Translations under genes and position numbers: made by a program | Assembly: GCA_036927565.1 (NCBI GenBank) | Contig: JAYESD010000004.1 | Location: 64,106,933 to 64,170,932, forward strand | From: Tuctoria greenei | Taxonomy: Eukaryota; Streptophyta; Magnoliopsida; Poales; Poaceae | Reading direction: 5' to 3' | Length of the DNA: 64,000 nucleotides | Notes under the pieces: model-generated | Database searches by the model: none | Seen by the model: only the letters and a program-made list of their open reading frames with translations | What the model was told of the DNA's origin: nothing | Shown here: positions 1 to 11,020 of the stretch, piece after piece | How positions within the stretch are numbered: the first letter of the stretch is position 1 | Layout: every line of letters begins with the position of its first letter

Positions 1-136
1 ACCTGCTGTTTTGTCTCAGCTTTTGCGTGTTATTCCTGCAGGACGTCGTGTGACTCAGTACTGGATTCCTAAATGCCTTTTGACTAACCCCAGTATTGAG
101 TCATCAACGTATTGTGCTTCTATATAGGTTACACAC

Positions 137-754
137 TTGAGGAAGGAGAACATTTGGATTGTGGATTCAGGTTGCTCACGCCACATGACTGGTAACAAAG
201 AATGGTCCTCCTTCCTCTCTTTTGTGTCACGTGTAGAGAATGTTACTTTTGCCGATAATTCTTCAACTCCTATAATTGCTAAGGGTTCAGTTAGAGTAAA
301 TGATCACTACACTTTGAAGGATGTGGCACTTGTTAAAAATTTGAAATACAACTTGATTTCTGTTTCACAACTGCTAGATGAGAATCTGGAAATTATCTTC
401 GCTAAAAATTGCTGCAAAGTTGTAAATTCAAATATTGAGCTTATTTTTAACATGTCTCAGTTTGGAAGAGTTTTTAAAGCTGATTTTGATATGTCTTCCT
501 CTAAGCATAGGTGTCTAGTTCCTAATGATTCAAAGGACTTATATTTTTGGCATCGTAGACTTGGTCACGTAGGCTTTGATCATCTAACGCATGTTAGTGC
601 TCTTGATCGCATACATGGGCTGTCTAAGCTTAAAGGGGACAAAGAAATTGTGTGCTCTTCTTGTAGACATGCTAAGATGGTTGCAAGTTCACATACTCCT
701 CTCACAATGATCGTGACAACTGAACCGGGTCACTTTTGCACCTTGACACCGTAG
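137..754 (+). pseudogene. S1 pol: protease and GAG-pre-integrase segment
   Basis: The start carries the copia protease site WIVDSGCSRHMTG, where Asp-Ser-Gly is the catalytic triplet. It is followed by the GAG-pre-integrase region with WHRRLGHVGF and the zinc-type pair CSSCRHAK near the end, which is the N-terminal HHCC domain of integrase. In an intact element this polyprotein part matures Gag-Pol and leads into integrase. The frame is lost near 730 and closes at a TAG at 752-754, just before the integrase core resumes in another frame. The first 136 bases are probably the gag-pol junction, but no open frame is left there. Confidence 0.8.
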
Positions 755-797
755 GACCTTCACGTGTTCAATCCTTCGAAGTAAGTGGTATGTTCTT

Positions 798-1451
798 ATG
801 ATTGTTGATGATTATTCTAGATACTCTTGGGTTTACTTTATGGCATCTAAGAATGAAGCTTTTAGTCACTTTAGAACTTTATTTCTTAGATTATCAATTC
901 ATTACCCAGGATCTTTAAAAGCAATTAGAAGTGATAACGGAAATGAATATAAAAATCAATCTTTTGATCACTTTTGTGCTGAAAATGGAATAGATCATCA
1001 ATTTTCTTCACCCTATGTACCTCGAAAAAATGGTGTTGTAGAAAGAAAGAACAAAACCTTAGTTGAGATGGCTAGGACTATGCTTGATGAATATCAAACT
1101 CCTAGGAAATTTTGGGCTGATGCGATTGCAACTGCTTGTTATGTCTCAAATCGTGTTTTCTTGCGCGCTAAGATAGGTAAAACACCATATGAGCTCCAGT
1201 TTGGACATAGGCATAGTGTTACACACTTTCGGGTCTTTGGTTGCAAATGCTTTGTTAAGAAATATGGGAATCTTGATAAATATGAACCTAGATCCATTGA
1301 TGCCATGTTTATTGGTTATCCATCTCATACCAGAGGCTACCGTGTGCTTTTACTTGACACTAAAAAAATTATGGTAACTTGTGAGGTGTCTTTTGATGAA
1401 GATAGCCCAGGTACTAGCTTAAACGTTGCAGGTCCGGATCCATATCTGTAG
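798..1451 (+). pseudogene. S1 pol: integrase core
   Basis: This is a retroviral-type integrase core (rve). DDYSRYSWVYFM holds the first catalytic Asp, SDNGNEYKN the second, and the PRKNGVVERKNKT block the catalytic Glu. Downstream GKTPYELQFGHRHSVTHFRVFGCKCFVKK is the usual copia linker. It would join element cDNA to host DNA. The frame is shifted relative to the protease piece and ends at a TAG at 1449-1451. The region from 1452 to 1558 is the degenerate integrase-RT linker. Confidence 0.8.
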
Positions 1452-1558
1452 GGGGAGAGCATTTTCGTTGAAGATGAGGAATAAGTGGTGCTGCTGCACG
1501 AAAATTCAGCAGCTAATGACATTGTTCCAGCTCCTGATTTGATTCACAGCCAACATCG

Positions 1559-2919
1559 ATGACCACCATTGCTGGACCAGATCCTCCTCAAGTCACAAGC
1601 TCATTGATTTGTGATGAACATGAAGAAGAAGAAGCTTGTGAAGTGTACACTCCCCTCCGAGTTCTCAAAAGCCATCCTCAACAACAAATTATTGGAAGCT
1701 TGCACGAACGAGTCACATGGTCCAGGTTTTGCGATCCAAACTCTCATGCTCATTCTGCTTTTGTTGCTTCTTTTGAACCCAAAGATATATCACACGCACT
1801 CACTAATGAATCTTGGATTATTGCCATGCAAGAAGAGTTAGAAAATTTTGAAAGAAATAATGTTTGGAAACTTGTACCTCCACCTCAAGGTCACACTTTA
1901 ATTGGAACTAAATGGGTGTTTAAAATAAACAAAGTGAGGATGGGGTTGTGGTTAGGAATAATGTTAGGTTGGTTGCTCAAGGTTTCACTCAAGTTGAAGG
2001 TCTAGATTTTGATGAAACTTTTGCTCCTGTTGCTAGATTAGAAGCCAGAAGAATTTTGTTAGATTTTGTTGCATCTAAAGGTTTTAAGCTTTATAAAGTG
2101 GATGTTAAAAGTGCTTTTTTTAATGGCTACATAGATGAGGAGGTTTATGTCAAACAACCACCGGGTTTTGAAAATTCAGATTTTCCTAATCATGTTTACA
2201 AACTGTCCAAAGCCTTGTATGGTCTCAAACAAGCCCCTAGAGCATGGTATGATAGGTTAAAAACATTCTTACTTGAAAAGGGGTTTATCATGGGCAAGGT
2301 TGATAAAACACTTTTTGTGCTTAAGCATGGCAATGACTCATTATTCGTTCAAGTGTATGTGGATGATATTATCTTTGGTTGTGCTTCTCATGATCTTGTG
2401 TCCAAGTTTTTAGCAATGATGAGTTCCGAATTTGAAATGAGTATGATGGGTGAACTCACTTACTTTTTGGGGCTGCAAATCAAGCAAACCAAGGAGGGTA
2501 CCTTTGTGCATCAAATGAAGTATACCAAAGACCTCCTAAGGCGCTTCAACATGGACAAAAGCAAGCCTCTTCGGACACCAATGGGAACAGCAACAACACT
2601 TGAACTTGATGAAGATGGTGAACCAGTGAATCAAAAAGAATATAGAAGCATGATCGGATCACTTTTGTACCTCATGGCATCAAGACCAGACATACAATTC
2701 AGCGTATGTCTTTGTGCACGGTTTCAAGCCTCCCCACGTGCTTCACATCGTCAAGCCCTCAAAAGAATTATTAGATACTTACATGGAACTCAAGAATTTG
2801 GCATTTTTCTTCCTCCTTCCTCAACTGTTACTTTGAAAGCTTTTTCGGATGCTGATTTTGGGGGTTGTAGAATTGATAGGAAACGTACTTCCGGTGCTTT
2901 TCATTTTCTTGGTAATTAA
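1559..2919 (+). pseudogene. S1 pol: reverse transcriptase (RVT_2)
   Basis: This is copia reverse transcriptase in two frames. 1559-2005 gives the N-terminal part (ALTNESWIIAMQEEL, then GTKWVFK), and a frameshift near 1935 moves the rest to 1948-2919. The second piece has LVAQGFTQVEGLDFDETFAPVARLEA, the finger motif LYGLKQAPRAWYDR and the catalytic YVDDIIFG at about 2356. It ends at a TAA at 2917-2919 inside the start of RNase H. Confidence 0.85.
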
Positions 2920-3309
2920 CTTGTTGCTTGGTCCTCTAGAAAACAAAACTCAGTTGCACAATCCAGGGCTGAATCTGAATATGTAGCTGCTGCTAGTGCT
3001 TGCTCACAAATTCTTTGGATTGTTCAAACACTTAAGGACTATGGGGTTGATCTAGATAGTGTTCCACTATTTTGTGATAACACTAGTGCCATTTGCATTG
3101 CTGAAAACACCGTGCAACATTCTAGAACTAAGCACATTGACATTAGGTATCACTTTCTCTGTGATAATGTTGAAAAAGGAAACATTGTGCTTCACCATGT
3201 AGATACCGAATAACAATTGGCTGACATTTTTACAAAACCTTTGGATTTCACTCATTTTTGTTTCATTCGTGGTGAAATAGGGGTTAGGCATCCCCATGGC
3301 TTACATTGA
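2920..3309 (+). pseudogene. S1 pol: RNase H segment
   Basis: The frame continues from RT after the TAA at 2917-2919. It encodes VAWSSRKQNSVAQSRAESEY, the copia RNase H signature with its catalytic Glu, then PLFCDNTSAICIA, HSRTKHIDIRYHF and LADIFTKPL. A second in-frame TAA lies at 3211-3213. The natural pol stop is probably the TGA at 3307-3309, directly before the first polypurine tract. Confidence 0.8.
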
Positions 3310-4338
3310 GGGGGAGTTTTGAAACTTGGGAAGTCTATGTATGAATCTAACCAAAATAATATGAGCATAGTATTTCGTACATATTTGACTTTGTGATTCC
3401 TTTTACATGCTGAAAGTTCTTACTACATTACTCATGGTATACATTTTGTAGTTTTTGCCATGACTAGTAATTGGAATAATTACTTACACTAAATCTGGTC
3501 ATGATCGAACTTTCTTGCTGTTTTGAACTTGTTGCATGCTCATAAGTACTTTTAATCATAAATAATCAATCAAGTAATCAACTTACATGTTGAGTTTTTA
3601 TGATCAAATGAATAATTGAGAAAAGATCAAGAGAATATGCATGCATCGCACTTCTTCTTTTGAGATTGCTTATCATTGCACTTAGATATGAACTTGGAAG
3701 AAGTTGTGTATGACTAAAACAAAGTCCTTAAGCTTCTTATTGTCAAATGACATAGGTTTGGCTTGGTTGATTAGAATAAGGCAGATGCGCATATAATCTC
3801 TTGCAAATAGCATACGATCTAAATTTGTGCTTTGAAAAATAATAAAATGCAGCAACAAGTGTCATGCTTTCAGGTTTTGAAATAGTTAAGTTTGTGAGAT
3901 CATGACTTGCTAAATTGGAAATTACATTTGATCTCTAGCATGGCTTACACTACTTTATGTATTTCATTGATGTGATAGTGTAAGTTACTTGATAGTATGA
4001 CTTGGATGAGCTTTGTTTTATATGTATATGTTATAATATGCTCATAACAATTAAAATTTGTCTTATATACCTTGCTGAATACATTGTCAAAGCAGGAGAG
4101 ATAATATGTGAATTTTTAACATTTTTTAAGATAAGTACGCAAGGGGGAGAAATTGATTACACATTGCATATATTCACAATTGTTTTGGAATGATTCTTCT
4201 CAGGGGGATAATTTGTTTTTCTTCTCATTTTATTTCTGTTTTACAAAGGGGGCGAAATTGTTTTCAAAACTTTTAATGTGAATAAGCCAATGTTCGGATT
4301 TTAAGTGGTGTTGCCAATGCATTCATCAAGGGGGAGAT
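3310..4338 (+). other. S1 non-coding 3' region with repeated polypurine tracts
   Basis: No coding potential is visible. G-rich polypurine tracts occur at about 3309-3317, 4141-4150, 4201-4210, 4246-4255 and 4329-4337. The last abuts the LTR start and would prime plus-strand cDNA. A series of such tracts over this distance is a known Sirevirus trait. No envelope-like ORF is found here, unlike S2. Confidence 0.7.
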
Positions 4339-4429
4339 TGTGAGATCTATGTGTGCTGAATACATTGGCTTGTACTGAATACATTGGCTTTGATGATATA
4401 AGTTCTTCAATTCTGCCAAAACACCACTT

Positions 4430-4810
4430 TTAGCAAGGTCCGACTCTAGCTCCGAGCTTCTGCAAGGTCCGACTTGCTTTGTCAAAGTCCAACATATTTT
4501 TGGGTAGCTCCACTAAAGCTTTGTCTTTAGCTCCGGCATGTCTTTGATAGCTCCGGCATGTCTTTGTTAAGCTCTGATATGTTTTGATAGGACCGACTTA
4601 TGTTGGTTAGCTCCGACATGTTTTTCTAGCTCCGGCTTTTGGGTTGACTAGTTCTGACTAGCTTTTGCAAGCTCCAGCGCTAGGTTGTACTAGCTTTGGT
4701 AAGCTCCGGCGCTAGGTTGTACTAGCTTTGGTAAGATCCGGTGATAGGTTGTACTAGCTTTGGTAAGCTCTGGCACAAGCTCTGGTTAGCTTTGGCAAGG
4801 TTCGGAGCTT
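4430..4810 (+). repeat. Degenerate tandem repeats in S1 LTR
   Basis: Short units built on AGCTCCGGCATG and GGTCCGACTT recur across this stretch. Within it a clear 32-bp unit is present three times in tandem (4669-4700, 4701-4732, 4733-4764), each containing TAGGTTGTACTAGCTTTGGT, followed by a decayed partial copy. The cluster sits about 800-900 bases upstream of the TATA box, so it lies in U3. Confidence 0.75.
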
Positions 4811-5588
4811 GATCGCAATATTCCTGCTCTTACTGTGAATTGTCTCGAACTTGCTTTACATTGTTGAAAATTTTTCTTAGTATTCATTTGCTAAGTTTTT
4901 GATGTGTTTTGGTTGATATGGATAATATCTTTTTTGCAACGCTTTGCAACATGCTTATGTGAGGTGCTCACATAAGATGTTGTAGTTTCGGAACTAACGT
5001 GAGTCAAGTCGAGGACTTGTGCTCGAAAGTATTGGTTGTTTATTCATGTACAGGTGTTGCTTGAGTTCAAGACATGGCTGATGACGGGATCCATTAAACT
5101 AGTCTTAGAGAGAAGATGAGGTTCAACAACCAAGTTCGGGAGGAATTGTGGTTAAGTTGATCGGGAGGTTGCATAGCATGTTTGAATCAAGTACAATGCA
5201 TATGAAGGTATCATGGACATCGTTGGAAGATGTTTGCATGTGTCAAAGGAGTGCATGGACGTGGCTACATGGTTCTGAGGCGTTATGAAGAGATGTGGAC
5301 AGAAAAATTGGTCGGAAAGGTCCAACCGACAAGGTTATGGACTCAGACTGTGGCTGAGTCGGGTTTGACTCAAATATTGAAATATTTGAGTTGGTTATGA
5401 TAGGATTTCGTGTGGGTCAGAAATTTGAGTTGTTTTAGGAATGTAGGATGCATTCCTAAGGTGTTTGGAAGTCTTAAGATTGCTTCTATCTGCGTATAGA
5501 AGAGTCCTAAGCAGTTATGGAAAGTTTCAATTCGTGTTTTGAGTTGGATTAGAGTCCTAGTTGTGATTGGGTTGGCCTAAGGGCTGGT

Positions 5589-5596
5589 TATATAAG
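5589..5596 (+). promoter_or_regulatory. TATA box of S1 LTR
   Basis: TATATAAG within GGTTATATAAGCAAGG is the only strong TATA element in the LTR. It would set the U3/R boundary just downstream. AATAAA follows at 5656-5661. Confidence 0.5.
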
Positions 5597-6199
5597 CAAG
5601 GGAGGCCAGAGCTCATGGTAGACGACTTTGGGGCTGTTCCTCTTGTGTTATATTGAATAAAATTCATAGTTGAGAGGAACTTTTGTGCCATGTTCGTCCG
5701 ACTTGTTCCAGACAAGTTTTTCTCGTTGAGTTTCTGCACAACACTACATTTCTTTGGTGGTTTTATCATAACTCTAGTTTTACAAATTCAATATACGTGA
5801 TTCTTTTGGGGTTGTCTTCACAACTTGATTATCTATCATCTGTCGAAATTTCACAGTCATTGGATTTGTGGTTTCTGATCTACACGAGTTTCTTTGCAGC
5901 GTTTCAGAACTATTTTTCTCGGGTAGAACAGATTGAACTTTGTTCGATCTTTCAATCATAACATGAGTTTCTCTCGACGGATTTGAGTGATTCTTGTTGT
6001 GTCATCTTCGTGACTTGATTATCTCTTATATCTATGACTTTTGTCACGGTGAAACACGTTTAGATTAGTTTGACAAACGATTTCTTTAACATATCGTTTT
6101 TTTGCCGAAGGGGTTGGGATTTAATTGTTTACGCTGCGTAAGATTTTTAAGTCTACCATTCACCCCCTGGTAGCTTTTCACGTGCTCTTCAATCCTACA

Positions 6200-6858
6200 G
6201 AAAGCTAATCCCTACAAGTGCAATCGAGAACACAAGCAAGGACGTACAAGGCGCAATGTGAAATCAAGAAGTTGGGGTCTCGCAAACCGTAATACGGCAA
6301 AATTATTAATCTAAGCAAAATCAACTGAATATGGCCGGTGTCTGCAGTATTTAAAGGCTATGGTTCAGCCAAAAGACTCATAGACGCATCCCTATGGACT
6401 CATACGGGATACAAGGCCCAAAGCCTCGATACAGTGGCGCAACACCAGACAGAAATATAGACTCTACTTGTTTTGATGATTCCTGATGACTCCGGGGTAA
6501 TTTTGAGGTTGGACCAGTACCATTAGAATGTTTATCTTCTCCTCTTTCCGAGCATATGTAGAACGTCAAAACAGAGTCTGTATGTGTCCTGGGCGTCTGT
6601 TTTAAAGTGGACTGCACCTAAACTTTGAGTTGAACACGATTCCGAGTTGTAGATTGTTTCCATCAACTTGTGGACGCCCCAGCTGGTCCTCCATGTCCCT
6701 AAGGCCTCCTCCCTTCACTTGTTGATCTTGTCCATGGTTCCTAATAACTATTAAATTGTTACACAACAATCCATTCTCAAATTCACATGGGCAGGAAGTT
6801 AGGAACGAGTTCACCTGATGATTTAGTAATCGCGCTCGTGATCCTATGATTGGTCAGT
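6200..6858. other. Unassigned sequence between S1 and R1
   Basis: No recognisable coding motif is present. On the minus strand a TATA-like TTTAAATA occurs near 6347-6356, followed downstream by a T-rich leader-like stretch, so this could be a fragment of an unidentified LTR. The RNase H similarity of R1 fades near 6860, which suggests a deletion removed the R1 3' end, including its 3' LTR. Confidence 0.3.
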
Positions 6859-7537
6859 TCAATGCATGTGTCTGTTGTTGGGATATCCTCATCAACTGGG
6901 GCCTTGGCCTCTGGCTCACCGATGTTGAGGCCTATTGGGTTGCTTGGGGATGGCGTCCACTCAGCCACAAAGTGTGCTGGTGCCTGACCGTTAACCGCTT
7001 GGTGCGGAGAACTCAAGCTTGAACTCCGCCAGCTTCAAGGCCCACTTTGCGATGTTGCCAGTCGCGTTGGGGCTGTGGAGCACAGCCCTCAGTGGGAACA
7101 AGGTCACCACTGAGATCCTGTGGGCTTGGAAGTAGTGATGGAGCTTCCTTAACGTGACAATCACTGCATGCAACAGTTTGTGCACCTCGAGGTATCTTTT
7201 ATTGGCATCCTGGAGGACCTCGCTGATGAAGTATAACTTGTGTTTGATGGTCTCGAGCTTTCTGGGGGATCCAATGCATCCTATTCCATCAGTGCTAGAC
7301 CTTGGGGCTCCTGGCCCCCTAGGTTCGGGTCGTCCTCTCGAGGCTGGGACTAAGAGGCATCTTGAATATCGGCCCCCCCTAAGGGGACCTGAGCGTCCTT
7401 GGGGGGTTGAGGCCAAAGCCACCATGATGGGCAGTGTCGTGAGGTGTTGCTTTAGCTCTGTGAACGCCTCATCTGCCTCTTCGGTCCAGACAAAGGGTCG
7501 AGACTTGAACAACAGCTTGATGAATGGGAGAGCCCGC
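6859..7537 (-). pseudogene. R1 pol: RT connection and RNase H
   Basis: Minus-strand translation gives ALPFIKLLFKSRPFVWTEEA, the RT connection region, then a frame-damaged middle part. Next come KHKLYFISEVLQDANKRYLE and LLHAVIVTLRKLHHYFQAHR, and FVAEWTPSP in another frame at about 6950. These are gypsy RNase H landmarks. The piece directly continues the RT piece at 15454-16348: the 5-bp duplication of N1 (7533-7537 and 15449-15453) falls inside one codon stretch. Confidence 0.75.
7533..7537. other. Target-site duplication of N1, left copy (CCCGC)
   Basis: CCCGC directly precedes TGTTGATGG, the left end of N1, and recurs at 15449-15453 directly after its right end GTCAACA. A 5-bp duplication is standard for LTR elements. 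Confidence 0.85.
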
Positions 7538-8941
7538 TGTTGATGGTTCTTAATACCACATATCATCTCTGAAAAGAGATGAGGTCCCCAAGTGCACAGA
7601 AGATACTGTTGTAGCATTTCACCCAAGAGAATTCCCGAGGGTATCATATTTATCCCAAAGGAAGGCAATGGAGTAAAGTAAATACTATTCTTATGATCAA
7701 GGTATAGGGTACTAAATGTTTATCAAAACAGTGGTAAGTTGATAATAGGGGTAGTGTGACACACACCTGAGCAATCTACTATAAGGCCTAGTGGTCCAAC
7801 AAGCCGGGCACGGGCTTACCCTGGTCTGCCAGGCGACTCCTGCCAAGGGCCTACATCGTAGCCGAACATGGAGGATTACAACGGACGGATAGGGCTGTCA
7901 CCACCTATCGCCTACCTCTACAACCCGTGGACTACGATGCATCCAACGCTACTTAACTATCCAAGCACCACACTTGCATGCTAAGTAAATACCTTAAAAG
8001 TTGCAACGTAATATTCATCCTAAGGCAATGACTAACCTAAACATCGTTGAACCAATGTTGGATCCAAGCACTAACATATTCATATTAACATAATCATATT
8101 ATTACCTAATTAGACTATAGTGAAGGTGTATGATGTTTATGATAACATGATAATGGCATTATGTCTAGATCATAACAACATCTACACCTAACACATACAT
8201 GGACTCCACAATCAATCAAGAAATGATTTGCCCAAGTATATGAATAAAGAGAGACTAATAACACTATTATTATAATGCATAAAGTCACAATTACAAGAAA
8301 AGATACATGAGCCATACCTTTCCCAATTTGGACTTGGGACTAAAGGCTCCTCTCGACAACGTAACCTCCACTAAAGACTTGGAGAACTAATGTATACAAG
8401 AGACTGAATGCTCAAGTGGTGTTTGTTGAAGTGGAGGGTGAGGGGTCCTTGCAGAAGGGTCGGTTCCCGCCAACAAAAGCGTGTGAATCAGTCTTCATCG
8501 TTATCAAGGCACCACAGGGAGTCGACATGTGGAAGTTGACCCCGTTTGGCGCCAAGACCTAGTCTGCTGACTAGGGGGGGGGGGGGGGGAGACCGACCTG
8601 GTCTTGGCTCGTTTGCGGTGTGCTTCCTCTAGGTCACTTCCCGGTAGGTCCCATTGACTGATATGGGTGATACACCGTTGGATGGCCTTGGATACTTCTA
8701 TTTATGGGCCATTTGATTCATGTGATGCCACGTGTCAGACTTGATTTGATGGGGGTGATAATTTATAGGATCAATCCCCTTGTTTCACCTCAATTCTATA
8801 TAAAATACCTGCATGCACTATTTTCTACAAGTACAAGTAAAATTAGGTCATTTCTAACTATAGTGTGTGTAATAAATATTCCTTCCTTCACATAGTTGAG
8901 TTATATTGATGGTTGAAATTGGTATATAAAGACCGTCAACA
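7538..8941 (-). repeat. N1 3' LTR
   Basis: It runs from TGTTGATGG to CGTCAACA in plus coordinates. It matches 13927-15448 closely but lacks the stretch corresponding to about 14169-14290. A poly-G run lies near 8574-8588. A small ORF (8115-8315) is described separately. Confidence 0.85.
8115..8315 (-). CDS. Small hydrophobic ORF in N-family LTR (66 aa)
   Basis: This is a 66-codon ORF in the LTR leader, on the element's sense strand. The protein starts MAHVSFLVIVTLCIIIIVLL, a likely membrane segment, then LYSYTW, a Cys-containing HVCVRCRCCYD and HKHHTPSL. The same ORF at the same place is open in three other N-family LTRs (14622, 17001 and 34099) with the same start, similar length and one in-frame codon indel. 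The start context is GGTATGGC, but the same bases also form a good splice donor (AAG/GTATGG). No function is known to me. It may not be translated. Confidence 0.3.
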   Translation of the reverse strand: MAHVSFLVIVTLCIIIIVLLVSLYSYTWANHFLIDCGVHVCVRCRCCYDLDIMPLSCYHKHHTPSL

Positions 8942-8965
8942 AACTTCCCCAAGCTTACCCTTTGC
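8942..8965 (-). other. N1 polypurine tract
   Basis: On the minus strand AAGCTTGGGGAAGTT lies immediately before the 3' LTR start, the expected place of the plus-strand primer. Confidence 0.6.
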
Positions 8966-10540
8966 TCGTCCCGAAGCAAAGATAAAGACTTAGGTTGTAG
9001 ATCAAGTGTTGCTACAATGTCCTATTTTGCAAAAGAATCAAGTGCACAACAAAATATTCTACCTTGCATTGAATAAATTGGCTATGGTATGAGTTATTAT
9101 GGGGCTTGTGCGTCACCCTTTTCTTGGGTGGTTGAAGGCCAGAACAACAAAATGAGCATGCATCACCTAATGTATGAGTTCTATTCAAATTTCTGGAGAA
9201 TTTCAAATTGTATTTGGATTTAAGTTATTCAAATTATGCACTCAATTACTCAAATGTGGGGAGTGGTATTTGTATCTCACCAAGGTAATGCCTTTCTTGT
9301 CCTACATCTAAATAAGACTTATATGTGGAGCTTGGTAGGGATCAAGAGTAGGGATATTTGCAACACATATATTCCTAGGCCAAAAGAGTAAGCCTTAGGA
9401 GAAAATAAATCACACTTTTGATCAATATTTGTGCAAGTGTCATGGAATATTATGGAGTGGATTTGGATTTTGAGATGACTCCTATTTGTGTAGACTCTCT
9501 TAATTGCAGGGATGAAACATGGCTACCCTTTTTCTCTCTTTTTTTTTTCTCATGCTTATGATGTAAGCATGCCTTTTTTTCTCATGCTTATGATGTAAGC
9601 ATGCATTTTTCTTTTTCTCTTTTTTTTTCTTGTAGACATGTCTTCTACTCCCTTTTACACAATGAACGTGAAGAGAGTACTAAGCATGAAAGGCATGGAG
9701 TTTCTCTTTTTATCGTGGAATGATGATATGAAGGAATTTTGTTATATTCTAGTGTAGAATTTTAGCGTGTGCCCGTGTAATTTTGATCTTGAAAGTATGA
9801 AAAGATTCTCACATAGGTCTATACTAGTTTGACCAAGCTCAATGTGAAGGCAAATAGCATATGCATAAGGTTTCTCTAATTCAAATCATCATATGGCTTT
9901 GGTAGGAATTTCTATCAAATGAGGAACTCCCATTTTAAATTTATCTGTGAAATCAAGTTTCACTTTTAACTAGGATATTAGCATCTCTTATCACTATATC
10001 ATATCCCACAACAACCTAGAATTGGACTTATCTTTTGCTACCCACAATTTCCAAGTTTCAGGCAAGAATATTCTAGGCCAATAAACCCAATACTTGGAGA
10101 ATACTAAGTTGTATTCAATGTACTAGAGAAAATAAAACAAGCAACTATTCATTATTTCAACTTATGCAAAGTAAAAATATTCTTACTGCACATCTTTTAT
10201 TTTATTAACCTAACCTATACTCTCTATATATATATATATATATATTATTTTTTAAGATGCAAATGTGGTGGAAAGAAAGAAATAAAATAAATGAATGCTA
10301 ATGGGGTGTGATACAAGTTACCTTAAGTGGGGGTCCTCCCCAAGCTTGTTCTTGGTCAAGGTCCGCGATAGGGGCTGAAACCCTAATGACAGATGTAAGC
10401 CATGAGGTTGGTCTAACCTTGTTATACCATGACATTAGCATTGGAGATTTGAGTGTCGATGTTCGATTGTCTTCCATGGGTTCCATGAGTGTGGTTGAGA
10501 AGAGTGTTGTCGATGTTGCTCGTCTGCACCTCAAGGTTTC
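8966..10540. other. N1 interior, no recognisable gene
   Basis: The stretch is AT-rich with many stops in every frame. Two nearly identical copies of CTCATGCTTATGATGTAAGC lie in a T-rich tract at about 9550-9605. An (AT)n run is at about 10217-10243. Confidence 0.5.
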
Positions 10541-11020
10541 CATAGGTTGGATGTACCTTGTTATTCCTTGGCTAAGGTAGTAATAACCCTTTACACAAAG
10601 GCATGACATTCACTCAACATGCTTTGAGTGTGTTCCGTCATTCTTTGGTTAAGGTGTATCATACATTCTTGCCATAAAGGAATAACTTGTACCCCTCATG
10701 CATTGGTGGTGATCCGTCATTCCTTGGCTAAGGTAATGATACCCATTAACCACAAAGGAGTGACATGTACCCAACATATTTTGAGTATGATCCGTTATTC
10801 CATAGCTAAGGTATAGCATACCTATAACCACAAAGGGATGATGTGCACTCAACATGGATTGAGTGTGATCTGTTGTTCCTTGGCTAAGGTATAAAATACC
10901 TTCTGGCCACATAGGAACAACTTGCACCCAATATACATTGGATGTGATCTTATCATTTCTTGGTTTACGTACATCATACCTTTTAGCCACAAGGGAATAA
11001 CTTACACCCAATGATGGTGG
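10541..11020. repeat. 78-bp minisatellite inside N1 (about six copies)
   Basis: The landmark TTCCTTGGCTAAGGT, with changes, starts at 10564, 10641, 10720, 10798, 10876 and about 10956. Spacing is therefore 77-80 bases. Each unit also contains ACCACAAAGG-like and TGAGTGTGATCCGT-like blocks. It lies between the 3' LTR and the gag relic. Confidence 0.85.

Larger units (their letters stand above)
1..6199 (+). mobile_element. S1: Sirevirus-like Ty1/copia retrotransposon, 3' half
   Basis: A copia-type pol relic in the order protease/GAG-pre-integrase, integrase, RT, RNase H is followed by about 1 kb of non-coding DNA with repeated G-rich polypurine tracts and then one LTR (4339-6199). Several polypurine tracts ahead of the 3' LTR and a long LTR are known Sirevirus traits. 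The 5' LTR and gag lie left of the window, so no target-site duplication can be checked. Multiple stops and frameshifts make it non-functional. Confidence 0.85.
4339..6199 (+). repeat. S1 3' LTR
   Basis: The LTR begins TGTGAGATCT right after the polypurine tract GGGGGAGAT and ends ...CAATCCTACA at 6199, in the TG...CA form, about 1861 bp. The end carries the ATTCACCCCC string often seen at Sirevirus LTR ends. It holds a TATA box (5589-5596), an AATAAA (5656-5661) and a repeat-rich 5' third. The right end could be off by a few bases because the partner LTR is outside the window. Confidence 0.7.
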
